From contig DAOKYY010000011.1 in NCBI GenBank assembly GCA_035325905.1, positions 1-62,789 on the forward strand: a stretch of 62,789 nt of DNA. The letters are read 5' to 3'. The position numbers and the translations under genes were made by a program. Below are positions 31,373 to 39,824 of this stretch, one piece after another. Under the pieces are notes generated by a model, which did not search any database, was not told the origin of the DNA, and was given only the letters and a program-made list of their open reading frames with translations. Origin of the DNA: DYGX01 sp035325905. Lineage in GTDB: Bacteria; Chloroflexota; Anaerolineae; Aggregatilineales; Aggregatilineaceae. How positions within the stretch are numbered: position 1 is the first letter of the stretch; every line of letters starts with the position of its first letter.

Positions 31373-33325
31373 CTAGCCCTCACCCAGCGGAATTTCCGCC
31401 GCCTGCGCCAGATAGGCCCCCTGCGCGTCTAGAACCTCGACATTCCGGTACGCGCCGTCTTCGACGGCGTACATGCCCGCGAGCAGCCGATCCGCGCCAT
31501 CTGGCACGTCCAGCGCGAACCAGAGGGTGAGCGTGTCACCTGCGCGCCAGTACCGGCCGGGCCAGCCGGGACGATCCGCCTGCGCGAGGCGCGCGCCTGC
31601 CTCGTCCAGCGCGTGCACGAATACCTGAAAATCGGCAGCTACCGGCCCCGGCAGCCGGTAGCGCAGCAGCACCTCGCCCGGCCGGATGGCGTAACCGGTC
31701 AGCGCCGCGCCGTTGGCGAAGCGCACCGGCCCTAGCGGGGTGATCGTCTCGGCCCAGGGGTCCGCGTCAGTCTGCCGGACCAGATAACGCGACCCGTCTG
31801 GACGCGGCTCGAACACCATCTCGCCTGCCGCCTCGCCGGAGCACGCCCGCGCCGCGCAGGCGCGCAGATCGGGCCGCACGGCGATCAGCTCGGTCGCGGG
31901 CTGCGCGGGAATAACCGCCGTGCGCCGCCCGTCCACGAAGCGCAGGCTGGGCGCGGGGTCGAGCAAGACGCCCCACACCGCCGGTTCCTCGTCGTAGGGC
32001 GCGATCTCGCCGGTCCCGATCACGATCACGTCCGCCGGGTCGCGGGCCAACACCGCCGCGCGGATGTCGAGCAGATCGCCGAGCGGCGTGCCGAACCCGC
32101 CCGGCGTGTCGTGCGTGTCCAGAAAGCGCAGCAGCGCGACGAACAGATAGACTTGCAGCGCGACGATGGCGACAACCGCGCCGAGCAGCCCCGCCCGCAA
32201 CGCATGTCCGGCCGGTCGCTGGGGCAGCCGGTCGAGCAGCGCCGCCAGCCCGATTCCGGCCAGCGCATAGGCGGCAGGCAGCAGCGGGATCAGGTAATGC
32301 TGCGCGACCTCGGCCCATTCCCAGGTGAAGGCCAGCGCCGGCAGCGCCAGCCACGCGACCAGCACGACCGCTGCCGGCTCACGCCCAACCCCGCGTCGCG
32401 CCGCGCGCCCGACAAGCCAGAGCGCCGTCAGCGCCGCCGCCAGCGGCACGAGCCAGAGCAGCGGGTCCACATCCGGCACGGTGCGCAAAAAATCGCGGAA
32501 ACGCTCCGGTCCGGCCAGGGCGTGCAGATCGGTCCCCGCGACGGTCAGCCACGCCAGTTCCAATGCGCGGGTGCTGAGCGCGTCCGCGCCCGCGCCGCTC
32601 CCGCCGAGGCCGCGCGCCAGCGTGTCGAGCGCCAGCAGGTCCGCCCGCGCCGCGCCGATCAGCGCCGGGACAAGCGTCAGCCCGGCGAGGGCCAACCCGA
32701 CCACGACCGCTCGCCAGCGTGCGTTCCGCCGCCACAGGACGAGCATCAGCAGGCTGAGCGGAAGCAGGGTTACGGCGGCGTAGTGCATCTGGATGGTCAG
32801 CGCCAGTAGCGGCCAATGCAGCGCCTGCGCCCACCGTCTGCGCTCCCCATAGCCTGCCGCGCCGAGCAGCACGGTTCCGACGACGAACGGTGGCAGAAGG
32901 TCCTGCGCCCAGATTTTGCGCGCGAAGACGGCGGCCCAGGGGCTGGCGGCGTACAGCAGCGCGGCGATCAGCGCGGCGCGCGGGCCGAACGTCCGCCGCA
33001 CGAGCAGCCAGGTCAGCGCGACGGCTAGCGTGCCCAGCGCCCCGACAAAGAGCGTCGCCAGGATCGGGGTTGAGTCCAGCGCGTAGGGCAGGGCGAACAA
33101 GTAGACGCTGATCGGCGGGTTCGGGATGCCGACCGACGAGCTGATGCCGAGCAGCGGGAAGTCTTTTCCCTGCGCCAGATCGAGGGCCAGGCGCGACAGG
33201 TTCGCCTCGTCGCGCTTGAACTCGGTGATACCGGGCGCGCCCAGGCGCAGCGCCCCGGCCAGCAGCAGGATCGCGGCCAGCAGCCCCGGCTCCCACCGCC
33301 GCAGCCGCGCACCGGGCCTGCTCAT
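31373..33325 (-). CDS. GT39-like membrane glycosyltransferase (ArnT/PMT fold)
   Basis: The 650-residue membrane protein has an N-terminal hydrophobic helix, then an extracytoplasmic loop with FKRDEANLSRLALDL. Its Asp-Glu pair is the catalytic and metal-binding site of GT-C enzymes such as PMT and ArnT. About 11 more helices follow (to about residue 395), and a C-terminal soluble domain of about 240 residues (beta-rich) ends the protein. GT-C enzymes of this kind use lipid-linked sugars at the outer face of the cytoplasmic membrane. The acceptor is unknown. It follows the PHP gene but is separated by a hairpin. Confidence 0.78.
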   Translation of the reverse strand: MSRPGARLRRWEPGLLAAILLLAGALRLGAPGITEFKRDEANLSRLALDLAQGKDFPLLGISSSVGIPNPPISVYLFALPYALDSTPILATLFVGALGTLAVALTWLLVRRTFGPRAALIAALLYAASPWAAVFARKIWAQDLLPPFVVGTVLLGAAGYGERRRWAQALHWPLLALTIQMHYAAVTLLPLSLLMLVLWRRNARWRAVVVGLALAGLTLVPALIGAARADLLALDTLARGLGGSGAGADALSTRALELAWLTVAGTDLHALAGPERFRDFLRTVPDVDPLLWLVPLAAALTALWLVGRAARRGVGREPAAVVLVAWLALPALAFTWEWAEVAQHYLIPLLPAAYALAGIGLAALLDRLPQRPAGHALRAGLLGAVVAIVALQVYLFVALLRFLDTHDTPGGFGTPLGDLLDIRAAVLARDPADVIVIGTGEIAPYDEEPAVWGVLLDPAPSLRFVDGRRTAVIPAQPATELIAVRPDLRACAARACSGEAAGEMVFEPRPDGSRYLVRQTDADPWAETITPLGPVRFANGAALTGYAIRPGEVLLRYRLPGPVAADFQVFVHALDEAGARLAQADRPGWPGRYWRAGDTLTLWFALDVPDGADRLLAGMYAVEDGAYRNVEVLDAQGAYLAQAAEIPLGEG

Positions 33326-33358
33326 GAAACCGGCTCCATACGGGCTTAAAGCGAGGAG

Positions 33359-33386
33359 CCGGGCAGAGCGATTGCTCTCTGCCCGG
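33359..33386 (-). terminator. hairpin between the PHP-AlbA_2 and GT39 genes
   Basis: CCGGGCAGAG (33359-33368) and CTCTGCCCGG (33377-33386) form a perfect 10-bp stem with an 8-nt loop. On the minus strand it is followed only by CTCCTCGCTTTAAG, so termination may be partial. Confidence 0.5.
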
Positions 33387-33423
33387 TATCATGCGAAAGC
33401 AAGATCATTGAACCTCGGCCGGA

Positions 33424-35175
33424 TCACTCATCCGGCTCGTCTTCGACAGCGAACTGCTGCCACGGCCCATGCAGGCCGTCGTCCGTCACCCCGTAATACA
33501 CGCGAAGACCGCTGCTGTCGCGCTGGACCAGGTCATAGCGGACGGTCCCGCCGCGCTGGTAACGCTTCCACAGCCCGATATCGCCGTGCCACTCCACCTC
33601 GGCGGGCTTGACCGGGTGCGCTTCCTTTTCCAGGATGGCGTAATGCCACAGACGGCGCGCCGACGAGCGCGTGACGTTCTTGACGACGTTGCCGTTACGC
33701 AGGTCGCGCATCATGTGATACTTGACACCCTTGCGCTCTTCCGTGTTGATGATCTCGACCCCGGTGCGCGGCGCGTCGATCCCTTCGGGCGCGGGCTGCT
33801 CGGCAGCTTCGGGGGGTGCGGGCAGCTCCGGCTCGGCGGCGGATGCCTGGGCGCTGGCGGCGGCGTTGCGCAGCTCCAGGTTCTGCATAACAAGCTGCAC
33901 GATCTCGTCGCGCACAGCCAGGTTGGTCTCGGCCTCGTCGCGCACGTAAATCTTGTTGTCGTCCAGCGCGTAGGGCGGGTCGCTCCCGCGAGGCACCTGA
34001 AGGCGGATGATCGGCTTGCCCTGCGACTCCAGCACGTCGATGCTGACGTTGATCGGCGGCGTGAGCTTGTGCTCGATCTCCTCGTGCAGCGTCTCGATCG
34101 CTTCTTTCGGGTTCGGGACGCCGATCGGCGGGTCTTTCGGCTTGGCCGTCACGCCGACGTAGATCGTCCCGCCGTTGGTGTTCGCCAGCGCGCAGACATC
34201 CGCGATGATAGCGTAGAGCCGCCCGCCGCGCCGGGTGATGCCCTCGTGGAACGACTGGACGATGCTGGCGCCTTGCTCGCGGCTGCTCTGGACGTGATCG
34301 TATGGGGCGTGGCTGCTGGGGTGGTAGATGCGCGTGCGGGCGAAGTCGTCGCTGAGGAACACGTCGCGCAGCGCCTCGAAGGTGCGCTCCGGCAGCAAAA
34401 CCTCGGTGATCCGGTCGCCGACGCCGAGATTCTTCGGATTGCGCGGATCGGCCAGCAAGCGGTGCGCGTCCGATCCCTGGATGCAGCGCATCCGGCGCGG
34501 ATACTCCGGCTTGGTGCCGTCGAAAAAGCGCGCCGTGCTGCGCTTATCTTTGCGATCCAGATCGGTGACTTCCAGCGCGTGGAGGTGCTCGTCCTGCGTG
34601 TAGGCAATCTTGGTCTGCCCGCCGAAGTCGAAGCCGCGCATGGCGACGCCGTGACTCGAATTCGCGTGGGCCGCGATCACGATCCCGCCCGCCGCGTCGA
34701 TCGTGCGGTAGGCGGTCAGCACGTCGGACGACGCGCCGACAATCGACGATCCCTGATCGAGCGCCGCCGCCGGGATCTGTAGATTCAAGAGAATGTGCTC
34801 AAGCTGCCGGACCGTCGTCTGCGGCGAGAAAATGCCAAGAATGTGAAAGCCGAACGTCGCCGTGAACTCGAAGCCGGGCAGGACGAGGATGCGGTTGAGC
34901 AGGCGCCGGTACTCGTCGAGGGTCTGCTTTTCCTCAGGGCGAATGCGTCCCAGGTTTTCGAGGTACTGGAGCTGCTCGATCTCTTCGGTCATCGCCCGAT
35001 AGCCCGCCACGGTGTTGTGGTCGGTGAAGGCGACGATGTCGAGGCCGCGCTGCTCGGCCTGGTGCAGAATATCCAGATAGCTGACGCCCGGCTCCTGGTA
35101 ATCGGCGGAGCCAGGCGTATGCAGATGCAGGTCAACGCGATACCACTGCATCTTACGTCGCGATTTGTTTGCCAC
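33424..35175 (-). CDS. PHP-domain phosphoesterase fused to AlbA_2 (Schlafen-type) domain
   Basis: The 583-residue protein has three parts. The N-terminal PHP domain (about 10-275) retains the metal-binding set: His17/His19 (VDLHLHTPGSAD), Asp52/His53 (FTDHN), Glu103 (GFEFTA), His111, His170 (IAAHAN) and Asp236/His238 (GSDAH). The second domain (about 305-420) has AIIADVCALANTNGGTIYVG and IYVRDEAETNLA, the signature of AlbA_2 putative nucleic acid-binding domains. A low-complexity Ala/Pro/Glu linker (about 438-470) leads to a basic C-terminal domain (about 475-575) that I do not recognise. PHP enzymes are phosphoesterases or nucleases; with AlbA_2 a role in nucleic acid processing is plausible but unproven. 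The start is a GTG at 35175 with GAGAGAG upstream; an ATG at 35151 is possible. Confidence 0.82.
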   Translation of the reverse strand: MANKSRRKMQWYRVDLHLHTPGSADYQEPGVSYLDILHQAEQRGLDIVAFTDHNTVAGYRAMTEEIEQLQYLENLGRIRPEEKQTLDEYRRLLNRILVLPGFEFTATFGFHILGIFSPQTTVRQLEHILLNLQIPAAALDQGSSIVGASSDVLTAYRTIDAAGGIVIAAHANSSHGVAMRGFDFGGQTKIAYTQDEHLHALEVTDLDRKDKRSTARFFDGTKPEYPRRMRCIQGSDAHRLLADPRNPKNLGVGDRITEVLLPERTFEALRDVFLSDDFARTRIYHPSSHAPYDHVQSSREQGASIVQSFHEGITRRGGRLYAIIADVCALANTNGGTIYVGVTAKPKDPPIGVPNPKEAIETLHEEIEHKLTPPINVSIDVLESQGKPIIRLQVPRGSDPPYALDDNKIYVRDEAETNLAVRDEIVQLVMQNLELRNAAASAQASAAEPELPAPPEAAEQPAPEGIDAPRTGVEIINTEERKGVKYHMMRDLRNGNVVKNVTRSSARRLWHYAILEKEAHPVKPAEVEWHGDIGLWKRYQRGGTVRYDLVQRDSSGLRVYYGVTDDGLHGPWQQFAVEDEPDE

Positions 35176-35234
35176 GAAGCCACTCTCTCTGTCGTCAGGT
35201 GCGAATAATGAATTGCCGACGTTGAGGAGGCTAA

Positions 35235-35588
35235 TTACCCAAGGAGTCCGTAGAACAGGGCGGCGAGTTTCCCCGGCTCGAACGGCTTGATCAAGAAGGC
35301 GTTGGCGCCTGCCTTGCGCGCCGCGTCGGCCACGTCCAGACCGGAAGCCATCACAATCGGCAGCTCCGCGAAGGCGGTTTCGGCCCGGAAGCGGGACACC
35401 AGCTCGGAGCCTTCCATATCCGTCAGATGGTAATCGACAAGGATAATATCCGGCTGGTTCTGCCGTGCTAACTCAATCGCTGCCTGGCCGCGTCCCGCCA
35501 TCATGACCTCGAAGCCATCCATTTCCAACAATGTCTGGAGCAGCTTCACGGTCGTGCGGTCGTCGTCGACAATCAGAATCTTGGGCAA
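35235..35588 (-). CDS. single-domain response regulator, TTG start
   Basis: The 117-residue protein is only a receiver domain. It has the acidic cluster ILIVDDDRTT, the phosphoacceptor Asp in IILVDYHLTD, a Ser/Thr position in VMASG and the conserved Lys in FLIKPFEP. It should be phosphorylated by a histidine kinase not found in the window and signal by protein contact, like CheY or Spo0F. The TTG at 35588 has AGGAAGG 5 bp upstream and starts the domain exactly; a longer frame to 35636 lacks a ribosome-binding site. It lies between lon and the PHP-AlbA_2 gene on the same strand. Confidence 0.88.
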   Translation of the reverse strand: MPKILIVDDDRTTVKLLQTLLEMDGFEVMMAGRGQAAIELARQNQPDIILVDYHLTDMEGSELVSRFRAETAFAELPIVMASGLDVADAARKAGANAFLIKPFEPGKLAALFYGLLG

Positions 35589-35640
35589 TGCAGCCTTCCT
35601 GGTTGCGTCTTGGTGCTCAACCCTGGTGCATAGCACTGCA

Positions 35641-35674
35641 AAGGGTACAAGGGCCGCTCCCGCGCCGGCGGCCC
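35641..35674 (-). terminator. likely terminator after lon
   Basis: GGGCCGC (35651-35657) and GCGGCCC (35668-35674) form a 7-bp GC stem. On the minus strand it is followed by TTGTACCCTTT, a weak T-rich tail, 5 bp after the lon stop. Confidence 0.55.
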
Positions 35675-35678
35675 CAGA

Positions 35679-38300
35679 TCATTTGGCCTGCTCGGCGGCC
35701 AGAGCTGGCTCGCGCTCGGCCTCGCCCGCCTCGACCAGCGCCGCGTCCAGCACGTCCGTCACACTGTCGACCAGGCGGAAGGTCATCTGGTCGCGCACGT
35801 CTTGCGGCACGTCGTCCAGATCGTGCTCGTTGCGGCGAGGCAGAATCACGGTGGTCAGGCCGGCGCGATGCGCGGCCAGCACTTTATCCTTAATTCCGCC
35901 TACCGGCAAGACCTGCCCGCGCAGGGTAATCTCGCCGGTCATGGCGACCCCGCCGCGCACAGGGCGCTGCGTGATCAGCGAGGCGAGGGCGGTTGCCATA
36001 GTCACGCCCGCCGATGGGCCATCTTTTGGAACGGCGCCCGCCGGCACGTGCAGGTGAATGTCGCGCGTGTCGAAGAAATCCGCTTCGACGTTCAAGTCCT
36101 GCGCCTTGGCGCGAACGTAGCTGTAGGCCGCGCGCGCGCTCTCCTGCATTACCTGGCCCAACTGTCCAGTATACTGGAAATTGCCTTTGCCGGGCATCTG
36201 CGCCGCTTCGACGAACAGCACGTCGCCGCCAACCGCCGTCACCGCCAGGCCGACCGCGACGCCGGGCGTATCGACGCGCTCCTCGATCTCCGTCCGGTAG
36301 CCGAAGCGCGGGTAGTCGAGCAGCTCGATGATGTCGTCCGCTTCGACGCGCTTGTGCTCAAGCGTGCCTTCGGCGATACGCGTCACGATCTTGCGCGCGA
36401 CCCGGCCGATCTCGCGCTCCAGGCCGCGCACGCCCGCCTCGCGCGTGTAATCGCGGATGATTTTCAGCAGCGCGTCATCGCTGAACGAGAGTTCTTCCGG
36501 GCGCAGACCGTTCTCGCGGATCTGGCGCGGGACCAGATACTGCTGCGCGATCTGGAGCTTCTCGTACTCCGTGTAGCCGCTGAGCGCGATCACTTCCATG
36601 CGGTCCAGCAGCGGGCCGGGGACCGTTTCGAGCGTGTTTGCCGTGGTGATGAACATCACTTCGGACAGGTCGAACGGCACGTCGAGGTAGTGATCGCGGA
36701 ACTCGTGGTTCTGCTCCGGGTCGAGCACTTCCAGTAGGGCCGAGGCGGGATCGCCCCGGAAGTCGCGGCCAATCTTGTCCACTTCGTCCAGCATCAGCAC
36801 CGGGTTGCGGCTCTCGACGCGGCGCAGGGTCTGGATGATACGCCCCGGCATAGCGCCGATGTACGTGCGCCGGAAGCCGCGAATCTCGGCCTCGTCGCGG
36901 ATGCCGCCCAGCGACAGCCGTGTGAACTTGCGGCCCATCGCACGGGCGATCGAAGCGCCGAGCGAGGTCTTGCCGACGCCGGGCGGGCCGACGAAGCACA
37001 GGATCGCCCCCTCGCGCTCGCGGCGAACAAGCGCGCCGGTCGGGCGGCGCTCCTCGATTTCGCCTGCGCGCTCCTGGCGCAGCTTGCGCACCGCCAGGTA
37101 TTCGAGGATGCGCTCTTTCACATCCTCCAGCCCGTAATGATCCTCATCAAGCACGGCGCGGGCGTGCGCGATGTCCAGATTGTCGTCGGTGCGCTCGTCC
37201 CACGGCAGGCTGACCATCCAGTCGAGATAGGTGCGGATCACGCCGTACTCGGCGGCGGCAGTCGGCAGGCGGGCCAGCCGATCCAGCTCGCGCCGGGCTT
37301 CGCGCCCGGCTTCCTCTGGCATGTTCGACTGCTCGATCTTCTGCCGGAATTCCTCGATCTCGACGGTCTGCTCGTCGCCCTCGCCTAGCTCGCGCTGGAT
37401 GGCTTTCAACTGCTCGCGCAGGAAGTACTCGCGCTGCATCTTCTCCATCTCGGACTGGGCTTCGCTCTGGATTTTGTGGCCCAGCTCGAGGACTTCTAGC
37501 TCCTTATTGAGGATCCCCATCAGCACGCGCAGTTTTTCGAGCACGGAGTCGATTTCCAGCAGGTTCTGCTGGTCTTCGATGCTGATGCGGATGTAGGTCG
37601 CCAGCGCGTAAACGAGCTGGAGGGGGTCTTCGACGTTGATCGCGGCGTTGATCAATTCGCTGGGGATGCTGGGCACCAGGTCGGCCATGCGCCCGAACTG
37701 CTCGACCACATTGCGCATCAACGCCTCGACCTCGATCGATTCCTCGACCGTCTCCGGGGCGGCGGCAACGCGGGCGACCAGATACGGTTCGGTGCGGGTC
37801 CATTCTTCGACGCGGATCCGCGCGACGCCCTGCACCAGCAGGCGAATCGTGCCGTCTGGCGCGCGGAACAGGCGATGGATCTGCGCCAGCGTGCCGTACT
37901 CGTAGACATCCTCTGGGCCGGGCGTCTCCAGCTCCGGGTCGCGCGAGGCAACCAGCGCGATCACGCGGTCCCCGGCGACGACTTCATCGACCAGCCGGAT
38001 CGAGCGGGGCTGCCCGACGGTCAGCGGGATCGTCGTCAGCGGATAGACTACCAGGCCGCGCAGCGGCAGCAGAGGCAGCTCGCGCGGGCGATCCAGGGCT
38101 ATCTCGGTGTTGTCCGGCCTGTCGCCGGACTGCTGAGCGGCCTCGGCGGCGCTGTTCGTATCTTCCTGGTGAACGTCCAGGGTGACTTCGTTGTCGTTCG
38201 AGACCTCTGTGTTCACGGTCTGCGTTGTGGCGGATTCCTCCTCCGGCGATAGCGTGCCGCTTGGGGGAGTCTCCTCAGGCTTCTGTTTTCTCTTTGCCAT
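35679..38300 (-). CDS. lon: ATP-dependent protease Lon
   Basis: Lon degrades misfolded and regulatory proteins in the cytosol. The 873-residue protein has an N-terminal substrate domain starting LPLLPLRGLVVYP (about 75), an AAA+ domain with Walker A GPPGVGKTS (about 437), Walker B VLMLDEVDK, and a C-terminal Ser-Lys protease. The catalytic residues are Ser in PKDGPSAGVT (about 762) and Lys in GGIKDKVLAAHRAG (about 804). Before the Lon domain there is an extra acidic, Gln/Thr/Glu-rich segment of about 65 residues that typical Lon proteins lack. It follows hsp20 by 51 bp and shares its promoter. Confidence 0.96.
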   Translation of the reverse strand: MAKRKQKPEETPPSGTLSPEEESATTQTVNTEVSNDNEVTLDVHQEDTNSAAEAAQQSGDRPDNTEIALDRPRELPLLPLRGLVVYPLTTIPLTVGQPRSIRLVDEVVAGDRVIALVASRDPELETPGPEDVYEYGTLAQIHRLFRAPDGTIRLLVQGVARIRVEEWTRTEPYLVARVAAAPETVEESIEVEALMRNVVEQFGRMADLVPSIPSELINAAINVEDPLQLVYALATYIRISIEDQQNLLEIDSVLEKLRVLMGILNKELEVLELGHKIQSEAQSEMEKMQREYFLREQLKAIQRELGEGDEQTVEIEEFRQKIEQSNMPEEAGREARRELDRLARLPTAAAEYGVIRTYLDWMVSLPWDERTDDNLDIAHARAVLDEDHYGLEDVKERILEYLAVRKLRQERAGEIEERRPTGALVRREREGAILCFVGPPGVGKTSLGASIARAMGRKFTRLSLGGIRDEAEIRGFRRTYIGAMPGRIIQTLRRVESRNPVLMLDEVDKIGRDFRGDPASALLEVLDPEQNHEFRDHYLDVPFDLSEVMFITTANTLETVPGPLLDRMEVIALSGYTEYEKLQIAQQYLVPRQIRENGLRPEELSFSDDALLKIIRDYTREAGVRGLEREIGRVARKIVTRIAEGTLEHKRVEADDIIELLDYPRFGYRTEIEERVDTPGVAVGLAVTAVGGDVLFVEAAQMPGKGNFQYTGQLGQVMQESARAAYSYVRAKAQDLNVEADFFDTRDIHLHVPAGAVPKDGPSAGVTMATALASLITQRPVRGGVAMTGEITLRGQVLPVGGIKDKVLAAHRAGLTTVILPRRNEHDLDDVPQDVRDQMTFRLVDSVTDVLDAALVEAGEAEREPALAAEQAK

Positions 38301-38351
38301 TCTTTCACTCGCTCAGACGCGCCCGGCCGGTCTTCAGGGCGGGGCGCGGAA

Positions 38352-38822
38352 TCAGGTGCGCTCGCCGCTCTCGTCGTCCGCCTGGCTCTCGTCCAGGTTG
38401 ACGATGCGCACCGAGCGCGGAGCGGCGTGCGGCAGAACGATGCGTAGAAACCCGTCGCGATAGGTCGCGCTGGCGTCGTTGCGCTCGACCTGCCACGGCA
38501 GGCTGACCTCGGTGCGGAAATCGCCGAAGGCCAGCTCCAGTTGATGATAGGATGCCTCAGGCGGGGTGGTGCGTTTGCGTATCCCGCTGATGATGAGCTT
38601 TCTGCTTTGCAGCACGACGTTAAAGTCGCCCTCGCGCATGCCGGCGATCTCGACCTCGACAATCAGCTGATCGTCGAGTTCGTAAACGTCGGTGGGGGGG
38701 CGCCACACCGTTACATGGCGCACGACGACCCAGCGCCCGGCGGCTGCTTGCGCGGGGTCGTCCGGGTCCAGGCCGGAGGGCGACCGCGCGGGCTGCTTAG
38801 GCGAAGTGTCTCTTTCAGGCAT
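38352..38822 (-). CDS. small heat shock protein (Hsp20/alpha-crystallin family)
   Basis: The 156-residue protein has a 38-residue Pro/Asp-rich start, then the alpha-crystallin domain (about 40-140): PPTDVYELDDQLIVEVEIAG, KLIISGIRK and a GFLRIVLPHA ending, where the A-x-x-x-x-G-hydrophobic-L motif appears as YRDGFLRIVLP. The C-terminal tail is acidic and lacks a clear I-x-I/V motif except near VRIV. It is a holdase chaperone that keeps unfolding proteins soluble; coupling with lon offers fold-or-degrade control in one operon. Confidence 0.9.
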   Translation of the reverse strand: MPERDTSPKQPARSPSGLDPDDPAQAAAGRWVVVRHVTVWRPPTDVYELDDQLIVEVEIAGMREGDFNVVLQSRKLIISGIRKRTTPPEASYHQLELAFGDFRTEVSLPWQVERNDASATYRDGFLRIVLPHAAPRSVRIVNLDESQADDESGERT

Positions 38823-38896
38823 GCACGTGACTGCTCCGAGAAAAGTTATTGCATCCGGTAAGCGCCGTGCTAGGGCGCCGCATACGCTTCACACGG

Positions 38897-38925
38897 ATCA
38901 TATCACACGAACCACGATGACCCAA
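38897..38925 (-). promoter_or_regulatory. promoter of the hsp20-lon operon
   Basis: On the minus strand TTGGGT (38925-38920) and TATGAT (38902-38897) are exactly 17 bp apart, with a TGn extension before the -10. It looks like a sigma70 rather than sigma32 promoter. No CIRCE (HrcA) inverted repeat is seen in the 74-nt leader. Confidence 0.7.
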
Positions 38926-39033
38926 TAAGAGGAGCGATAGAAGCCGGAGCGGCGCGGGGCGCGCTTGTAAGCGAGAAAGTGACCGAGATACCGGCGGCGC
39001 GGAGCGCCCTTTGCAGCGTGTCCGCCCACCAGG

Positions 39034-39789
39034 CTAGATCACGTACACCGCGCCGTCCTGGGCCACCTCGACCGGACCGGCGTAGGTGGTGCGCGCTTCG
39101 GCGGCCAGGTCGTGCGGCGAGCGGCGGACGTCATAGTGAATCAGCACGAGCCGCTCCACCTCGGCGGCGGTGGCTGTCTGCCCGGCTTGCGCCGCGCTGG
39201 AGTGGCCGGGCGTTTCGCCGGTCGCTTCGTGCACCAGCAGCGCGGCGCCTTGCGCCAAGTGTTTGAGCGACGGGATCGGAGCAGTGTCCGAGGTATAACT
39301 CAGCACCCGGCCGTCCGGCTTGATCGCCACACGAAGGCCGATGGTGGGGATGTAGTGCGCGGTCGGCCACGCCGTGATCCGGAAGTCGTCGTCTTCCAGC
39401 AAAGACGTCCCCTCGCGCTCTGGCACCGGGCAAAACTGAACCTCGAAGAAGGTCGGCCAGGTTTCCCACATCGCGGCGTGCATCATCCCTTCCGCGCGCT
39501 GCAAGCAGTGATGCAGGCCGTAGATCGGCAGCGGTTTGAGCCGCCCCCGGAGCCAGAGCTGCATCAGCATGATCATCAGGCCCGACACGTGATCGGGGTG
39601 GAAATGGGTGAGGATCAGCGCGGTCAGGTCGTTGGCGTCGACGCCCATCTGCGCCAGCTTGGGCAGCGGGTTCGAGCCACAGTCGATCAAGATGGTGGAC
39701 CCGCGATCGCCCTGAAGCAGAAGATGGGTGTTGTCGTGCGTGGTATCCGAGACGGCGGCAGCCGACCCCAAGACCGTGAGACGCGCCAT
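39034..39789 (-). CDS. metallo-beta-lactamase-fold hydrolase (RNase Z-like)
   Basis: The 251-residue protein has the MBL metal motif THFHPDHVSG (about 61-70), further ligands in AHYIPTIG and YTSDTAP, and a final His in LVLIHYDVRR. The early GSAAAVSDTTHDNTHLLL resembles the tRNase Z/arylsulfatase-like branch. A true RNase Z has a flexible arm and HEA motif: here VHEATGETPGHSSAAQAG is present (His-Glu-Ala), which supports an RNase Z-related enzyme. The exact substrate is unknown. It precedes the ABC-SpoIIM gene in opposite position order, 35 bp away, on the same strand. Confidence 0.8.
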   Translation of the reverse strand: MARLTVLGSAAAVSDTTHDNTHLLLQGDRGSTILIDCGSNPLPKLAQMGVDANDLTALILTHFHPDHVSGLMIMLMQLWLRGRLKPLPIYGLHHCLQRAEGMMHAAMWETWPTFFEVQFCPVPEREGTSLLEDDDFRITAWPTAHYIPTIGLRVAIKPDGRVLSYTSDTAPIPSLKHLAQGAALLVHEATGETPGHSSAAQAGQTATAAEVERLVLIHYDVRRSPHDLAAEARTTYAGPVEVAQDGAVYVI

Positions 39790-39824
39790 GTTCTTGTATC
39801 CCCGTCAGGCGGTGGGGCCGCCGG

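Noticed and set aside
33424..38925. hsp20-lon-response regulator-PHP-GT39 run as a defence island
   Set aside because: Only the PHP-AlbA_2 fusion has any hint of nucleic acid processing. There is no helicase, nuclease partner, toxin pair, integrase or mobility signature, and lon and hsp20 are housekeeping genes.
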